Positions 1 through 11,452 of a stretch of 64,000 nucleotides of DNA are shown here, in pieces. The notes beneath the pieces were generated by a model, which did not search any database, was not told where the DNA came from, and saw only the letters and a list, made by a program, of their open reading frames with translations. How positions within the stretch are numbered: the stretch's first letter is position 1; every line of letters begins with the position of its first letter. Origin of the DNA: Athripsodes cinereus (Eukaryota > Arthropoda > Insecta > Trichoptera > Leptoceridae); contig OX388317.1 in NCBI GenBank assembly GCA_947579605.1, positions 12,109,384 to 12,173,383 on the forward strand, written 5' to 3'. The translations under genes and the position numbers were made by a program.

Positions 1-1344
1 CATTTATAAATTTATTGATTCAGGATGGATATGGATATTTGTATCTACAGTGAATCAACGTAAATATCTGTAGGTAAATAATGTTTCATCAAGAAATCCA
101 AAATCTTTATTTATTGTCTTTCCCTTCATATCTGAAGAAAGTGGCAGGGGTATGCCTGGCTAATGTCTTTCCACTTGCGTTTGTGCTGAACCATATCGCT
201 CAAAATAGTTGGTGCATGACCACAAGATTGCCTTTTGTCAACACTACCCACAATCTTGAGTTTTCCAAATTTCCAGACTCGTCTTATTCATATTGAGAAA
301 ATTTTAAGTTTTGAATTATTTATTTCACACGCAGGTCGATTTGCCAGAAAAGATTATTTACATTAACCATCATGATATATCGAACATGTAGTGTAAGCAG
401 TCTACCCATTACATGTAAATAGACATGCAGGCTTTCTTCTCCGTGCCACAATGGATGACAAGGAAGGCTTCTTTACTTAACTTATTCCCTCAATCTCAAA
501 ACATTATACCTACATATGCATGTTTTTTTGATCGACAGAGATAACTATAACGGTTGACCAAAAGGATTAATCTGTAAATTAATTATTGTTTTGTGTGTAA
601 AGAAATAAAATAAATAAAAAAAACAATTTCCCACTTACATTTTGATGATTCTTACATAACTACAGCTACATAGTTGTTTAATTCTAATTTCATCCGATTA
701 TATTTCATTCATCCTTTTGTAAATGTAAAAGGTCAGTAGTTTGGCGTCAGGAGTAGCCAACATTTTGTGTTGCTATGTATTGTATAAACTAATTCGTTTT
801 TCCACCAGGGACGTCTACAAAACCACGTTTTACATTTTTAATATCATGAAACAATTTAACGAATCGAAATAATTTGTAATTTATGCGAAGACCAACGAAG
901 CTTTACTTGCCTGTGGATATTACACTGTGTTTTCTATATTTACCCACCTTAATATAAAAGCCTGCACGTACAACATACATTTTAACTATGTACTGTTCTA
1001 CAATATAAGGTCGCCTCACACTTTGAGATTTGCGTCGCAAAATACCGGTTATGAGAATAACGGATAACGGTGTCAAACTATTTATTTATTGTATTATATC
1101 AAATTGATGCCGGATTTGATTTTTTTTTCTAAATTCGCAATTGGATTTGGTTTTTCATCGTCTCTGAATATGAATGAGACAGTAGGACAGTAGTAATTAC
1201 TTTTTTCTGATGGCCAAACATCCTTTTAAAAACCTTGACCTCCAAAACAGTGGATCTCCAAGCTACTTGATCATGGTATGAGAATTTACAGCTCTTTTTA
1301 TTTTCAGATTACAGTTATTTAGCAACAGATCAAAACACTCTTTG
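1..1344. other. AT-rich intergenic DNA
   Basis: No coding region is supported. An open stretch near 81-296 encodes 71 residues with no recognisable domain. It lies in slightly less AT-rich sequence and could be old repeat DNA. A degenerate minus-strand piece of the common SINE lies at about 385-460. The rest is AT-rich with short homopolymers. I see nothing else. Confidence 0.5.
385..460 (-). repeat. Degenerate fragment of the RTE-tailed SINE
   Basis: The stretch keeps the minus-strand order seen in better copies: a CATGTAA-type block, then GACATGCAGGCT, then TCTCCGTGCCA. Both ends are lost and there are many substitutions. It was identified only by comparison with the full copies at 23662 and 61300. 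Confidence 0.5.
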
Positions 1345-1510
1345 AGTTTGTCAGCAGCCTGGAGGTAGAGCCTTAGTCTTGCGCACAAGAGGTGCGCACT
1401 TCGATCCCAAGTATTAGCAAATTTCTTTTTCTAACATTTGCTTTTAGCTAACCGAAAATTGTGTATTTATTTTTATTTAGGCTCAAAACAAAAACCCAGT
1501 CATTTGAAAA
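1345..1510 (+). repeat. tRNA-derived SINE, older copy
   Basis: The head reads AGCCTGGAGGTAGAG (A-box region) and, about 45 bases on, CACTTCGATCCC (decayed B box). The body ends in an AAAACCCAG block and an A-rich tail. The same order of blocks occurs at 9205-9388, where the B box is intact. The internal promoter here carries substitutions, so this copy is probably silent. The similarity between the two copies was read by eye. Confidence 0.7.
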
Positions 1511-2533
1511 AATCTGCCTTGTTCTGTCTAATTGCCTTCCATCCTCGTGTAGGTTTACTTTGCAGAGTGCATTTAGGTGGCGCTTTACTAATTAACTTGT
1601 ATTAACTACTCATAAACTATTAATTCGCCAACTAAACTGTTAATTCTATGTGAAATGAGATGAGATATATGGATAAACTTAAAGTACTCTTGTAACGATA
1701 GTGTCGCCTAATTGACGTTCAGTGCCCTCTAACTGTCTGATGAGATGATTGAGAAACATTCAATTTATCTCAATTTCGTCAGTTCCTCAAAATTTATTCC
1801 GTCAAGTCTTCTAATCTTATAATGTAAATTTTTATTTCTTGTGTGTGTTTTGTCGCCGCGCTATTTGACGCAAGTTACGTAGCGCGAAAACGATTTTATG
1901 TACAACAGGATTAAAGTTTTTATTGAAGTTCAAGCTCTGGAAAATATAATTTTTATTTTTTGCCTATGTTATTAAAATAATTGAAAATTAGAGGTTAAAA
2001 CTGAATGTAAACATATTTCCAGGGCTACTATTTAATTAATATGTTCCTACTATATAATATGTGTACCTATTTAAATGTAATTATTTATTTATTTTATTCT
2101 TCTTGCACATCATCATTCATATAACAAATTAAATAAAGCAATATACACAAGAAAAAATGTGATGATGTGCAGTGGCGAGATTATTATCATGTTTATTACC
2201 TTATTTCAGTATTACAAAATAGTAATTTTCTATCAATCTACCTATAAAATCTCTCACGAATGAGGTAGCTAGTAGACCAACTTCATATAATAAAAACGCA
2301 AGTTGTTTTCTCCGTGAAACTAAAAAATGAAACATTTAAAATATATTGCACACCTCATTGCTGAAGTAAACATGTTAAAGTCTTGTTCACAATATTAAAC
2401 AAATAACTGACTTTTATAGATTTTTTTTTATTTAGAAATAGGTACACTCTAAACACAGACAAAAATAAATGTTTGTTTTGAAACTAAAATATTTCTAGAA
2501 AAAAAATGTCTTTATTAACGTTGTTGGTTAGAC
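1511..2533. other. AT-rich intergenic DNA left of the BEL/Pao insertion
   Basis: No coding region seen. A short stretch near 1545-1580 (TTTACTTTGCAGAGTGCATT) recurs near 60465 and is a dispersed repeat. A degenerate minus-strand piece of the RTE-tailed SINE lies at about 2255-2325. The last five bases before 2539 are the left target duplication of the BEL/Pao element. Confidence 0.5.
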
Positions 2534-2538
2534 ATCAT

Positions 2539-2955
2539 TGTTCAGTTTTCAAATCAGGGGTTTAAATTTCACGCCAATGCAAAATAGTTAGGATGTTTGC
2601 CGCCGTGTGGCGCTAACAACTCGATTCCACCAATAACAGCATTACCTTATATTTATAGTTCAGTGTGACAGGTTTGAGAATATAGCGACATAAGTGGCGA
2701 AAATTGGCTAGTTTGTAGAACAAAATAATATTATAATATGGCGAAGTTTTGTCAGCTTATTAAGGTTTTCGTTTTTGTAGTGTAGGAAACATTATCTTTG
2801 TTTGTTGCTAATATAAGCAGTTGTCTTTTACATCTCTTCCTCTTTTACAATCGTATTTCAAATCAACTCTACTTGCAATCAACTATCCTGCACTGTACAT
2901 ATTATAACCTGTGTGACAAATAAACTGGAAGAAGCACCAAACCAAACCACCACCA
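2539..2955 (+). repeat. 5' LTR of the BEL/Pao element
   Basis: It aligns base for base with 8152 onward except for one substitution, up to the CAAATAAA stretch. After that the two copies differ by an insertion or deletion of roughly 20 bases before a shared ACC-rich end. The exact 3' boundary (about 2955) is inferred from alignment with the right LTR, whose end is fixed by the target duplication. Confidence 0.88.
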
Positions 2956-3318
2956 AGATTTGGACCTTCAGCCGGATTCGTAGAAGGAAGAACATACCAG
3001 TTTGAACAGGAATTCCAGACATCGTAAAGGAAAGACGGACAGGTTTTCTATATCTAATCATCCTTATTATCCATTTCATAGTGTTATTATTTCAATTATT
3101 ATCATAATCCTTCCATTGTGGTTTGCTAGTAATTTCATACAGTTGATTTTGCGGCATTTAAGTGAGGTTAAGGGTAGTTATAAAATCAAGTCGAATAATT
3201 ATTATTGTTACATGTAAGAACACGTTTTTCTTTTCTTGTTTGATTCATGTGCTTTGTTTGGTTTGGTTAAAGGGTGCTGCATTGGGATTAAATATAACAA
3301 TATTTATCAATAATCGAG

Positions 3319-3993
3319 ATGCCGAACGAGAAAGTGAAGATGCTTATTTCTAAAAGAGGTGCTCTCAAAGGACAATTGACACGTTTTCAAGACTACCTCA
3401 ATAGCAAATCAATCGATATATGCGAACTAGAAGTGAGAATATCTAGAATAGAAGCTATTTTAGACAAATTTGAGACAATCCAGCAGGAAATGGAAGAGTA
3501 TAGTGAAATTGAGGCTGAATATAGGGAACAATTCGAAGTTTTATTCTACGAAACAGTGGGAAAAGCGAGATCGATTATGAAACAAATTCCTACAGTTATT
3601 TCAGAAGTAAAATTGAGGGCTTTAGAGGTACCGAATTTCTGTGGGGATTACAAAAACTGGCTTCACTTCAGAGACACCTTCAGTTCATTGGTGGATAGCA
3701 ATCCATCATTAAATAATCTTCAAAAGTTCCATTATCTTCTCTCAAGTCTTAAGGGAGAAGCATTGCAATTAATTTCTTCACTGGAAGTTTCAGGAGAGAA
3801 TTACAGTGTAGCATGGGAAATACTTAATTCAAGGTATCATAATGTACGTATAATTTCAGATAAGCACCTTCACAGTCTTCTCAACATGGCAGTACTAAGG
3901 GATGAGAGTCACACAGGGTTAAGGAAATTAGTAGATGAAGTACAGCTTCATCTGAGTAATTCATGTTATAACAAGCAAGCTTCCAGTAAGTAG
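3319..3993 (+). pseudogene. BEL/Pao Gag N-terminal part (DUF1759-like)
   Basis: It encodes 224 residues: an N-terminal helical, glutamate-rich region (residues 1-90), then the DUF1759-type Gag core found in BEL/Pao elements. Visible landmarks are LEVPNFCGDYKNWLHFRDTF, the SLKGEALQLI block and AWEILNSRY. The frame starts 24 bases inside an overlapping unrelated frame and stops at TAG 3991. The expected continuation (a KQHWE-type block) lies just downstream in another frame, so the end is a lesion. By comparison with the family, some 30-40 residues also seem to be missing at about 3960-3985. In an intact element this protein would form the particle shell. Confidence 0.88.
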
Positions 3994-6685
3994 CAAGCAA
4001 CATTGGGAGACTTATTCGATCGCAGGAAAGTTACCCACATTAGGTGAGTTGATTTTATGTCTAAATGAAAGAGCAAGGGTGTTAGAAACATGTCTAACAC
4101 ACCAGCGGAAACCAAGCCCTAGGATCACACTCCATGCTGGTTCTAGAAACAATGTTTCAAGTTTATGTCCGCTGTGCAATGGGGAACACAGGCTGCACCA
4201 ATGTGGTCAGTTTCATGCCCAGACTATGGAGCAGAGGTATGAGACAACAAAAAGGTTTAGACTCTGTTTTAATTGTCTAGGTACAAGGCACAATTCCTCC
4301 AAATGTAGTTCAAAAAACACATGTAGAATGTGTAGGAAAAGACATCATACAATGTTACACACATCAAATGTTACAAGGCAACCTCAAGTAGGTATTCAAG
4401 AAAATGTGACAACAATACTACATGAACAAGATGCTACCATCACTACCCACATGTCACAAGGTGGTAGTCAAATATTGTTGTCTACAGTGATAGTAGGTAT
4501 CACACATAATGGCGTGTCACACAAGGTGCGCGCACTTTTAGATTGTGGTGCTCAATCTAATTTTATGACGAAATCCTTATGTTCTAGGTTGGGTATTTCA
4601 CAATACGATGCAGCGATTCCAGTAGCAGGAATCCATAATCAGGTTACGAAAATAAGCAAAGGAGCCGATGTGGAGATCCAATCTCTACACTCAAGTTACA
4701 CACGCAAACTGTCATGTTTGGTGTTACCAAAGATCACGCAGCCACTACCACAGCAAACTTTTGACAAGAAATATGTGAAACTACCTCATGGACTAAGGTT
4801 GGCTGATCCCGATTTTCATAAGAGCGCTCCAGTGGACATGCTTCTAGGGGCACAAGTTTTTTGGGAAATTTTACAAGCAGAAAGACTTCAAATGGAACCT
4901 TCACAACCAGTGATACAGCAGACGTTGCTAGGTTGGATCATCGCTGGACAGGTATTACAAGACAGGCAAGTCAAAAATTCCAGGCAAGTCTTACATTGTT
5001 ATGTTTCATTAAATCAATTGCACAAAGACATAGAAAGGTTTTGGAAAATAGAGGAAATTCTTTCTATGCCAATTCAATCTCAAGAGGAGATTTTATGTGA
5101 AACACATTTCGTTTCAACCCATCAAAGAAGTAATACAGGTCGGTTTGTGGCCAGACTACCATTCAAACCGAAGCATAAAGAGTTAGGTGACTCTTTACAA
5201 GTTGCAAGCAGGCGTATGTTAAGTATGGAAAGGCGCTTTGCCAATGATACAAATCTAAAAAATCAATATGTTAATTTTATGAAAGAATATGAAACTTTAG
5301 GTCACATGTCACCATGTGAACCATCAGATCAACATGATATATGTTATCTCCCACATCATGCAGTATTCAAGGGGGATAAAATAAGAGTTGTCTTTGATGG
5401 ATCTGCAAAAACAAGTTCAGGTGTTTCTTTAAATGATACACTCATGACAGGTCCTTTAATACAAAATGATTTGTTTACCTTGCTAGTAAATTTCAGGAAA
5501 CACTCATTCGTGATTACTGCCGACATAGAAAAGATGTACAGACAGGTGGAAATTCATTCCGAGCATAAAAGATTTCAGAGGATTGTATGGAGGGATTCAG
5601 ATGACAAACAATTATCTCATTTTCAGTTAAATACAGTAACATATGGATTAACACCTTCTTCATTTATCGCCACAAGATGTCTAAAACAATTAAGTATGGA
5701 GTTCAAAGATAAATATCCAAGACCATGTGAAGTTATAGCAGAGGATTTCTACATGGACGATCTGTTAACAGGAGGTGAAAACTTGCAGGAATGTTCACAA
5801 TTGAAACAGGAATTAACCACTATACTTCAATCAGGAGGTTTTCATCTTACAAAATGGAAATCAAATGTGTCAGGTATGTCTGATGATATATTATCTAGTA
5901 GAAAGTCATTGTTTGTTGAAGACAAAGATACATCTAAAATCTTGGGACTTTATTGGGATAGCAGAGAAGATTGTCTTTCTTACAGGGTAGAAATTTTACA
6001 TGATAATCAGGCAACTACCAAAAGAAAGGTGTTGTCAGATGTTTCAAAAACTTTTGATCCTCTTGGTTTATTGGGTTCTATAGTAATTAGAGCAAAAATT
6101 CTTATGCAAGAATTATGGCAGCAAAGAATAGCATGGGATGAATTTCTTCAAGAAAATCTATTACAACAATGGAATAATTACAAGGCTGATTTATTGAAAA
6201 TCAATGATTTTAAAATATGTAGAAATATCAAATGTGAAATTTCAATTCATATTCAATAAATAAGTTCTTCAGATGCCTCGCAGAAAGCTTATGGCTGTTC
6301 CATATATTTGAGATCTTATGATAGATTTGGAAGATATGAATTTAATTTAATATGTGCAAAATCTAAGGTAGCACTTATTAAACAATTGTCATCAACTAGT
6401 ATAGAATTATGTGATGCATTGTTGTTAACAAGATTGATTATAGGAACATTTTCAAGAATGCAAGATACAATCACAACATTATGGACACATTACAAGATAC
6501 ATACAACTTTAGTTGTCACTCAAAGGGAATATTGGGAGACATTTTTTTGGGTATTCATCATTTACTGAGTTACAAAGAGTCGCAGCATATTTGATACGCT
6601 GCTTACTCAACGCAAGCGGTAGAAAACCACGTCTTAAAGAAGAACAGAATGTAACTGACATGCACACAATGTTCTTATCATGAAT
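3985..6685 (+). pseudogene. BEL/Pao Gag zinc knuckles, protease, reverse transcriptase and RNase H, broken
   Basis: The main frame runs to TAA 6257. Domains in order: the end of Gag with cysteine/histidine knuckles (CPLCNGEHRLHQC, then CFNCLGTRHNSSKC and CRMCRKRHH); a DUF1758-type aspartic protease with LLDCGAQSNFM, where the usual D-S/T-G reads DCG; and an RT with the metal-binding aspartate in ITADIEKMYRQ and YMDD in DFYMDDLLTGG. The region after the RT is the Peptidase_A17/Pao type. After the in-frame nonsense codon the same frame resumes with SDASQKAYG and ELCDALLL of RNase H and runs to 6568. A one-base shift then continues the linker (SFTELQRVAAYLIR) to about 6679. The RT catalytic residues survive, but no single full-length Pol can be made. 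Confidence 0.9.
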
Positions 6686-7098
6686 GCACAAGAGTTTGCA
6701 AACCTCAAGGAGTTATTGATTTGTACCTAATTATCAAGAATGTTTTTTAACCAATGTATTTATGTTTCAGGTACAAATATTACAATATGATAAAATGATA
6801 TGTGCGCAGGTATGTTGATTTGTTTTCATTGCAGGGGATAACATTGTTCACTTTCTAGGGAAGCATTTCGATTTGTTTTCAATATTCATTTTAGGACAAT
6901 GTAAACTTATAGGTTTACTAAGACAATGTAGCAAACTTTGCTGGATCAAGCAGTGAAATTCAAAAGCTTTCACTCATTTTCATTCAATTTAAATTCATGT
7001 TATGGTTTCATGTACATTTGAAATACTCACTTAAAGGCACTGCATTGTCAATTGTTAGATTTTGTTAGTATGTACACCATTCTATTGCAAGTTCAACC
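6686..7098 (+). other. Degraded Pol stretch where the integrase should be
   Basis: BEL/Pao Pol should have a zinc-binding integrase head and a D,D,E core of some 250-300 residues between RNase H and DUF5641. Only about 410 bases are present. They are AT-rich, full of stops, and show no integrase motif in any frame that I can recognise. A faint remnant (QEFANLKELL-like) lies at about 6680-6715. I infer an internal deletion with later decay. Confidence 0.7.
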
Positions 7099-7545
7099 TT
7101 GCGTCAACTCCACACTCCACTCTCCTCTGACTCAAGTTTCCAAAACGCTTTAACTCCTGCTCACTTCCTGATTGGAGAAAGCTTGTCTGCTCTTCCAGAA
7201 CGTAGTGTTTTGGAAATTCCTAACAATAGACTTAATCATTATCAAAAACTAATGATGATTTTTCAATCTTTCTGGGTACGATGGAATGCCGAATACTTTC
7301 ACGAGCTGCAACGTCGGAGCAAATGGCACAAGGGAGCTGAGAGGCAGTTACAGCTGGGAGACTTGGTGCTGATTAAAGAAGAAAATCTTCCACCTATGGT
7401 ATGGAAACTTGGACGAGTAACGGAACTACATCCAGGGAGAGATGGGCTCGTCAGAGTTGTTTCAGTTAAGACTACAAGAGGTATCTTCAAACGCAGTGTC
7501 GTCAATTTGGCTGTATTGCCGATTGAAGAAAATTCTATGCAATAA
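7099..7545 (+). pseudogene. BEL/Pao Pol C-terminal DUF5641 domain
   Basis: It encodes 148 residues matching the conserved C-terminal domain of BEL/Pao polyproteins. The block LTPAHFLIG is followed by the tryptophan-rich FWVRWNAEYFHELQRR, then LQLGDLVLIKEENLPPMVWK and the GR-x-HPGRDGLVRVVSVKT block. The ATG at 7099 is probably only an internal methionine of the former polyprotein. It ends at TAA 7543. It is the best preserved part of Pol, yet it is cut off from the RT by the degraded stretch upstream. Confidence 0.88.
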
Positions 7546-7604
7546 ATCGAGGAAAATTAATTTTACTTCAGGATGGTGAATCAATTTACAGAATTTCTAA
7601 GATA

Positions 7605-7862
7605 TCTCAAGAAATGTTATACTTTGTTCACTTATCATGTTCATCAAAGGGATGATGATCTCAAGAAATGTTATACTTTTTTTACTCATCATGTTTATCA
7701 GAGGAACAATATCTTAAGAAATGTTATACTTTGTTTACTTATCATGTTCATCAAAGGGATGAAAATCTCAAGAAATGTTTTACTTTATTTGCTTGTGTTT
7801 ATCAGAGGAACAATATTTCAAGAAGTGTTATATTTTATTTACTCATCATGTTTTTCAAATAT
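7605..7862 (+). repeat. Five-copy 54-bp tandem repeat in the 3' region of the BEL/Pao element
   Basis: Units start at about 7605, 7659, 7712, 7766 and 7816, each opening with a TCTCAAGAAATGTTATAC-like block. Two forms alternate: one contains CATCAAAGGGATGA, the other TATCAGAGGAACAAT. The array is therefore a 108-bp higher-order repeat. Because 54 is divisible by 3, frames stay open across it (7573-7898), but the translations resemble no protein. A (CTTT)n tract follows at about 7908-7930. Confidence 0.85.
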
Positions 7863-8151
7863 TTAAAAATATTTAAATCATCTGTTTGTTTTACATAGGT
7901 TTTATGTTTCTTTCTTTCTTTCTTTCTTGGCTGACAAAATTTTCATTCATGTAGTACAAGGGGTTTAGTTGTCAGAAAATGTTTTGTTTTTCATGTCATG
8001 TTTTTTCAATGTTATGTTACAGTCCACTATCTCAATTTTACGCATGACATTTACACAGGTACCAAGACATTTATAGTAGATAATTAAATTTTCAAACTCA
8101 TGTTATAAAAACGTTTATTTATTTGTAAAAACGCGTTTTTAGGGGGCGGTA

Positions 8152-8588
8152 TGTTCAGTTTTCAAATCAGGGGTTTAAATTTCACGCCAATGCAAAATAG
8201 TTAGGATGTTTGCCGCCGTGTGGCGCTAACAACTCGATTCCACCAATAACAGCATTACCTTATATTTATAGTTCAGTGTGACAGGTTTGAGAATATAGCG
8301 ACATAAGTGGCGAAAATTGGCTAGTTTGTAGAACAAAATAATATTATAATATGGCGAAGTTTTGTCAGCTTATTAAGGTTTTCGTTTTTGTAGTGTAGGA
8401 AACATTATCTTTGTTTGTTGCTAATATAAGCAGTTGTCTTTTACATCTCTTCCTCTTTTACAATCGTATTTCAAATCAACTCTACTTGCAATCAACTATC
8501 CTGCATTGTACATATTATAACCTGTGTGACAAATAAATAATTGAAGACTCTATATAGTTTTACTGGAAGCACCACCAAACCACCAACA
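8152..8588 (+). repeat. 3' LTR of the BEL/Pao element
   Basis: A 437-bp LTR (TG...CA) preceded by the polypurine tract and followed by the right target duplication ATCAT at 8589. It carries about 20 more bases near its 3' end than the left LTR (the segment containing GAAGACTCTATATAG). Confidence 0.92.
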
Positions 8589-9204
8589 ATCATGACATTA
8601 CGAATTTAAATAAAGAAGACATTCTTTTTAAGAATACAAAAAAAAAAAACAAAAGCATTCCGACTTAAGACGAAATTCGAAAAAGGGGGAATAACGAGAG
8701 AAGAATATTTTTTTTATCTTCCAGTAATTTGTACACCATTATTAGAACTTCAAATACGAAAATAGCCGATAAAATATTTCAGTCATTCTTTTCGGCATTG
8801 CCATGTCTGAAAAAGCAGAGCAAAGAAATAATATAAGTCTTATTTGTTGTAAATAAATCCACTACGAATGGGAATAAATAATCACATGTCCGAAATATTG
8901 CGTTATTCCGAAAACGAGCTACATTAGTGTATATTTCGTAACATTTGTATAGAAACTTATATTTATTTATTTGTTTTAAACAATGTGGATACAATAATGT
9001 AAATTTAACAAATTAAACTTATTATTATAACGCTTAAACCAACGTCACCTAATTCGGTAGTGCCCCGGACAGGACGTTGACTTTTCTAATCCTTATTATA
9101 GAGTTCATTGAGATGACATTATTTATTTTGTAGTAGTAGTAGTTTGACAATGACTTCATAAGTCGATATCAGGTCACTATTTTTATAAATAATGACCGGT
9201 AGAG

Positions 9205-9388
9205 TTCGTCGGTAGCCTGGAGGTAGAGTCTCGGCCTCCAGAACAAGGGGTCCGTGGTTCGATCCCAGGTGCCGGCAAACTCCCCTTTCACGGCACAAGC
9301 TTTTAGCTTAGTGTGAAAGGTGCATAAGGTTGTATTTGGGTTTATAACAAAACCCAGATATATCTTTTTTTTTAAAAAAAAAAAATAC
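9205..9388 (+). repeat. tRNA-derived SINE with intact pol III boxes
   Basis: TAGCCTGGAGG (9213-9223) fits the A box and GGTTCGATCCC (9256-9266) is a perfect B box, 43 bases apart. The head is followed by a unique body and a long T/A-rich end at about 9366-9388. A tRNA fold cannot be completed (no matching acceptor strands), so this is a SINE, not a tRNA gene. The copy at 1345 is a relative. Confidence 0.82.
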
Positions 9389-9591
9389 AGTGAAACTAAA
9401 AACAATTTGTTTTTTTTACATAAAATAAAACCTTAAAAAATGGTTTCATGTGTTGAAAACACATATAGTTATAACCTCATACAATGGTTAATTGTAAAAA
9501 TAACAACCATATTTACGTACCAATGTATAAAATTATGTTGCAGATAAATATAAATAAAAAGATAGATAAAACAAACCGTTATCAATAGTAA

Positions 9592-9693
9592 TAGGGATGT
9601 GGAGGAGCTGTTTCGTGCTGTCCGGAACACGAAGGATTTCTCCCAAGTGGTCGTCATCTTCGGGGGGACCCGACAAGACACGTAGAGAAGAAG
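9592..9693 (+). mobile_element. 102-bp LINE 3' end with 11-bp target duplication
   Basis: In one frame it reads DVEELFRAVRNTKDFSQVV, matching the C-terminus of the LINE at 53897-54544 (HVGELFRVAQDREAFARVI). It ends in a GAAGAAG tail. The flanks carry ATCAATAGTAA at 9581-9591 and 9694-9704. It is thus a genuine but extremely 5'-truncated retroinsertion. Confidence 0.85.
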
Positions 9694-9704
9694 ATCAATA
9701 GTAA

Positions 9705-10134
9705 ACTAATAACATGATTATTTGATATAAATAGTTATCGTATTATTTATTAAGAAGACTGTACAAAATTATATACGTACATAAATAACAATACTATCCA
9801 TTTTCCGAGTAAGTATAATAATAAATTAATACAATAGTCTTCAACCACTTGAAGAGTCGGTAGAGAAGTACGTAACTACTGAACCCTTTTTAATTAGTCT
9901 TCTAACTACCTCTTCATTTTCCTAATGTTTATCGAGTGTCCTTTATCTACATTAAGATCTGCCTAAGTATTCCATGATGTTGAATACGTAGGTTTGACAA
10001 ATATAATAGAAATTATTTGGCATATTGTATCCATCCTGTAAAGTCCTTGGTAAATAAAAGACATACCACTCTTTTCTGCAAAATTTTGAATTGCGTTTTA
10101 TGAGATCAAAAAGCTTTAGTTCGAAGAATAAATA
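9705..10134. other. AT-rich intergenic DNA
   Basis: No gene or clear repeat boundary seen. Minus-strand frames here are short and featureless. Confidence 0.4.
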
Positions 10135-10245
10135 AAGTATCCTGAATGTCAAAACTTTTATTGGCACATAAAGGACGACTTGCATGTTTATAACAAGGAG
10201 TTGGTCCGTTGGCATACCACACTTGTGGGAGATGTCGTGATAGAA
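10135..10245 (+). repeat. 3' half of the RTE-tailed SINE
   Basis: Degenerate copy: TATCCTGAATGTC, ATTGGCACATAAAGGACGACTTGCATGTTT-type blocks, then ACCACACTTGTGGGAGATGTCGTGAT, in the order seen in full copies. The 5' half is missing. Confidence 0.65.
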
Positions 10246-10299
10246 TGGATTTATTGTTTTAATGTTAACTTGTATTGTGTGTAAGTATGTATTGTTACA

Positions 10300-10495
10300 G
10301 ATGTTGATGCTGTGCGCCGACGCACCTAGCAGAGATCTGTCATCTCCGTGATACAGGAGAGGCGATGGTCCTGGCTAGGTCATGTTCTGAGAAGCCCGGG
10401 CGTCCCTCCTTTACAATACACCGTCCCTATGACAACGACATCAGAGCGCAGGGAATGTCGTGGGAAGTGGTGATGCAATAGGCACAGACATCGAA
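10300..10495 (+). mobile_element. LINE C-terminal fragment (RRWSWLGHVLR type)
   Basis: One frame reads ERRWSWLGHVLRSPG followed by a conserved nucleotide block ending near GAATGTCGTGGGAAG. Related pieces lie at 23305-23385, 33352-33570 and, on the minus strand, 53540-53700. R-W-x-W-x-GHV is typical of the C-terminus of insect non-LTR RT proteins. Upstream coding is missing. Confidence 0.7.
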
Positions 10496-11447
10496 AATTA
10501 TTAATCCTATGTTAAAAATATTTAATAACATGTATCTTTCACAGTTTTATTTCAATAAATACCTATTTGATTTTGGCGGCATGGTAGAGAATTATGTACT
10601 TCTACTAATTATTAGGTTTGTTTAGTGACTTGATTCTAGCGAATTCCGTGGCATTGGATACTGCCAAAAAGACGCTGAGAAGTATCAGCTTCCTCTTGAC
10701 AGGTACCGTCCTCTTTAAGTTTCTATTTGTTAAGGTGTTATAATAACCCATAGTGTACCGTATGGAAATCCATTATTGCTTTGAAACTGGTACAAACTAT
10801 GAGGTATTTATGTTTGATTTTCCGAAAAGAAGCGATTTGCGAAAAAGTACGGGAAAAATAATATTTCGGACAGTGTGATTAGAAGCTTAGTAGGGAGCCT
10901 ACTTTGTCCTCATTTTGTATTATTACGCTAGTAAAATGGATAAATAAATAAAAATATTTCCTTTGTTATTTATAATACGTATTATTATTATTAGGTATAA
11001 CAAAGAAGCGGTGAATATAGTGTAAGACTTCACGTATATATTTCAGATTATTTATCCTTTTTCTTGCCTTAACTTCCTTTCTGCCTTTGTGTAAAGTCAC
11101 TATGGTTGAACGCCTCCTATACAAGATACTATGTACATAATTATAGCTACTTATTCCTTGCATGATGTACCAAACCATATTCTAGGTATATTATGTTACC
11201 CATTGTCCAACTGCTTTATTTTATACTTGTTACAAATATGATAAATACCTAGGTACTTCATAGTAACTTTTAAATACGTCTAGGTATATTAACCATATTC
11301 AAGGTATATTATGTTACCCCCTTTCCAACTGCTTTATTTTATACTCGTTACAAATATAATTAATACCTGAGTTCATTATACTTATTTTAAAATATAAATT
11401 GCTTCTGAGCCGTATAAATGAATAAAAAATATTCGTAAATTGTGCTG
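10496..11447. other. AT-rich intergenic DNA
   Basis: No coding region supported. A short local duplication is visible: AGGTATATTATGTTACCC occurs near 11184 and 11302 with similar flanking blocks, about 118 bases apart. Confidence 0.45.
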
Positions 11448-11452
11448 AATAC

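Larger units (their letters stand above)
2539..8588 (+). mobile_element. BEL/Pao LTR retrotransposon, complete insertion, defective
   Basis: Two direct LTRs (2539 to about 2955, and 8152-8588) start with TGTTCAG; the right one ends in CA. The element is bounded by a perfect 5-bp duplication ATCAT (2534-2538 and 8589-8593), the size expected for BEL/Pao. A purine tract AGGGGGCGG precedes the 3' LTR. A candidate primer-binding site at 2961 (TGGACCTTCAGCCGG) resembles the complement of an insect tRNA-Tyr 3' end, as I recall it. The internal part encodes Gag, protease, RT, RNase H and a terminal DUF5641 in the right order, but it is broken by frameshifts, a nonsense codon and loss of the integrase core. 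The LTRs differ by one substitution (C/T near 2892/8505) plus a short indel at their 3' ends, so the insertion is young despite the dead coding region. Confidence 0.93.

Noticed and set aside
81..296. 71-residue frame at the window start
   Set aside because: No domain, no splice context that I can support, and composition similar to surrounding DNA.
7605..7862. CRISPR-like array
   Set aside because: The repeats are contiguous 54-bp units without unique spacers, inside a retroelement of a eukaryotic genome.
9205..9280. Possible tRNA gene on the plus strand
   Set aside because: Same reason: pol III boxes without a completable cloverleaf, and a second diverged copy at 1345 shows it is a SINE.
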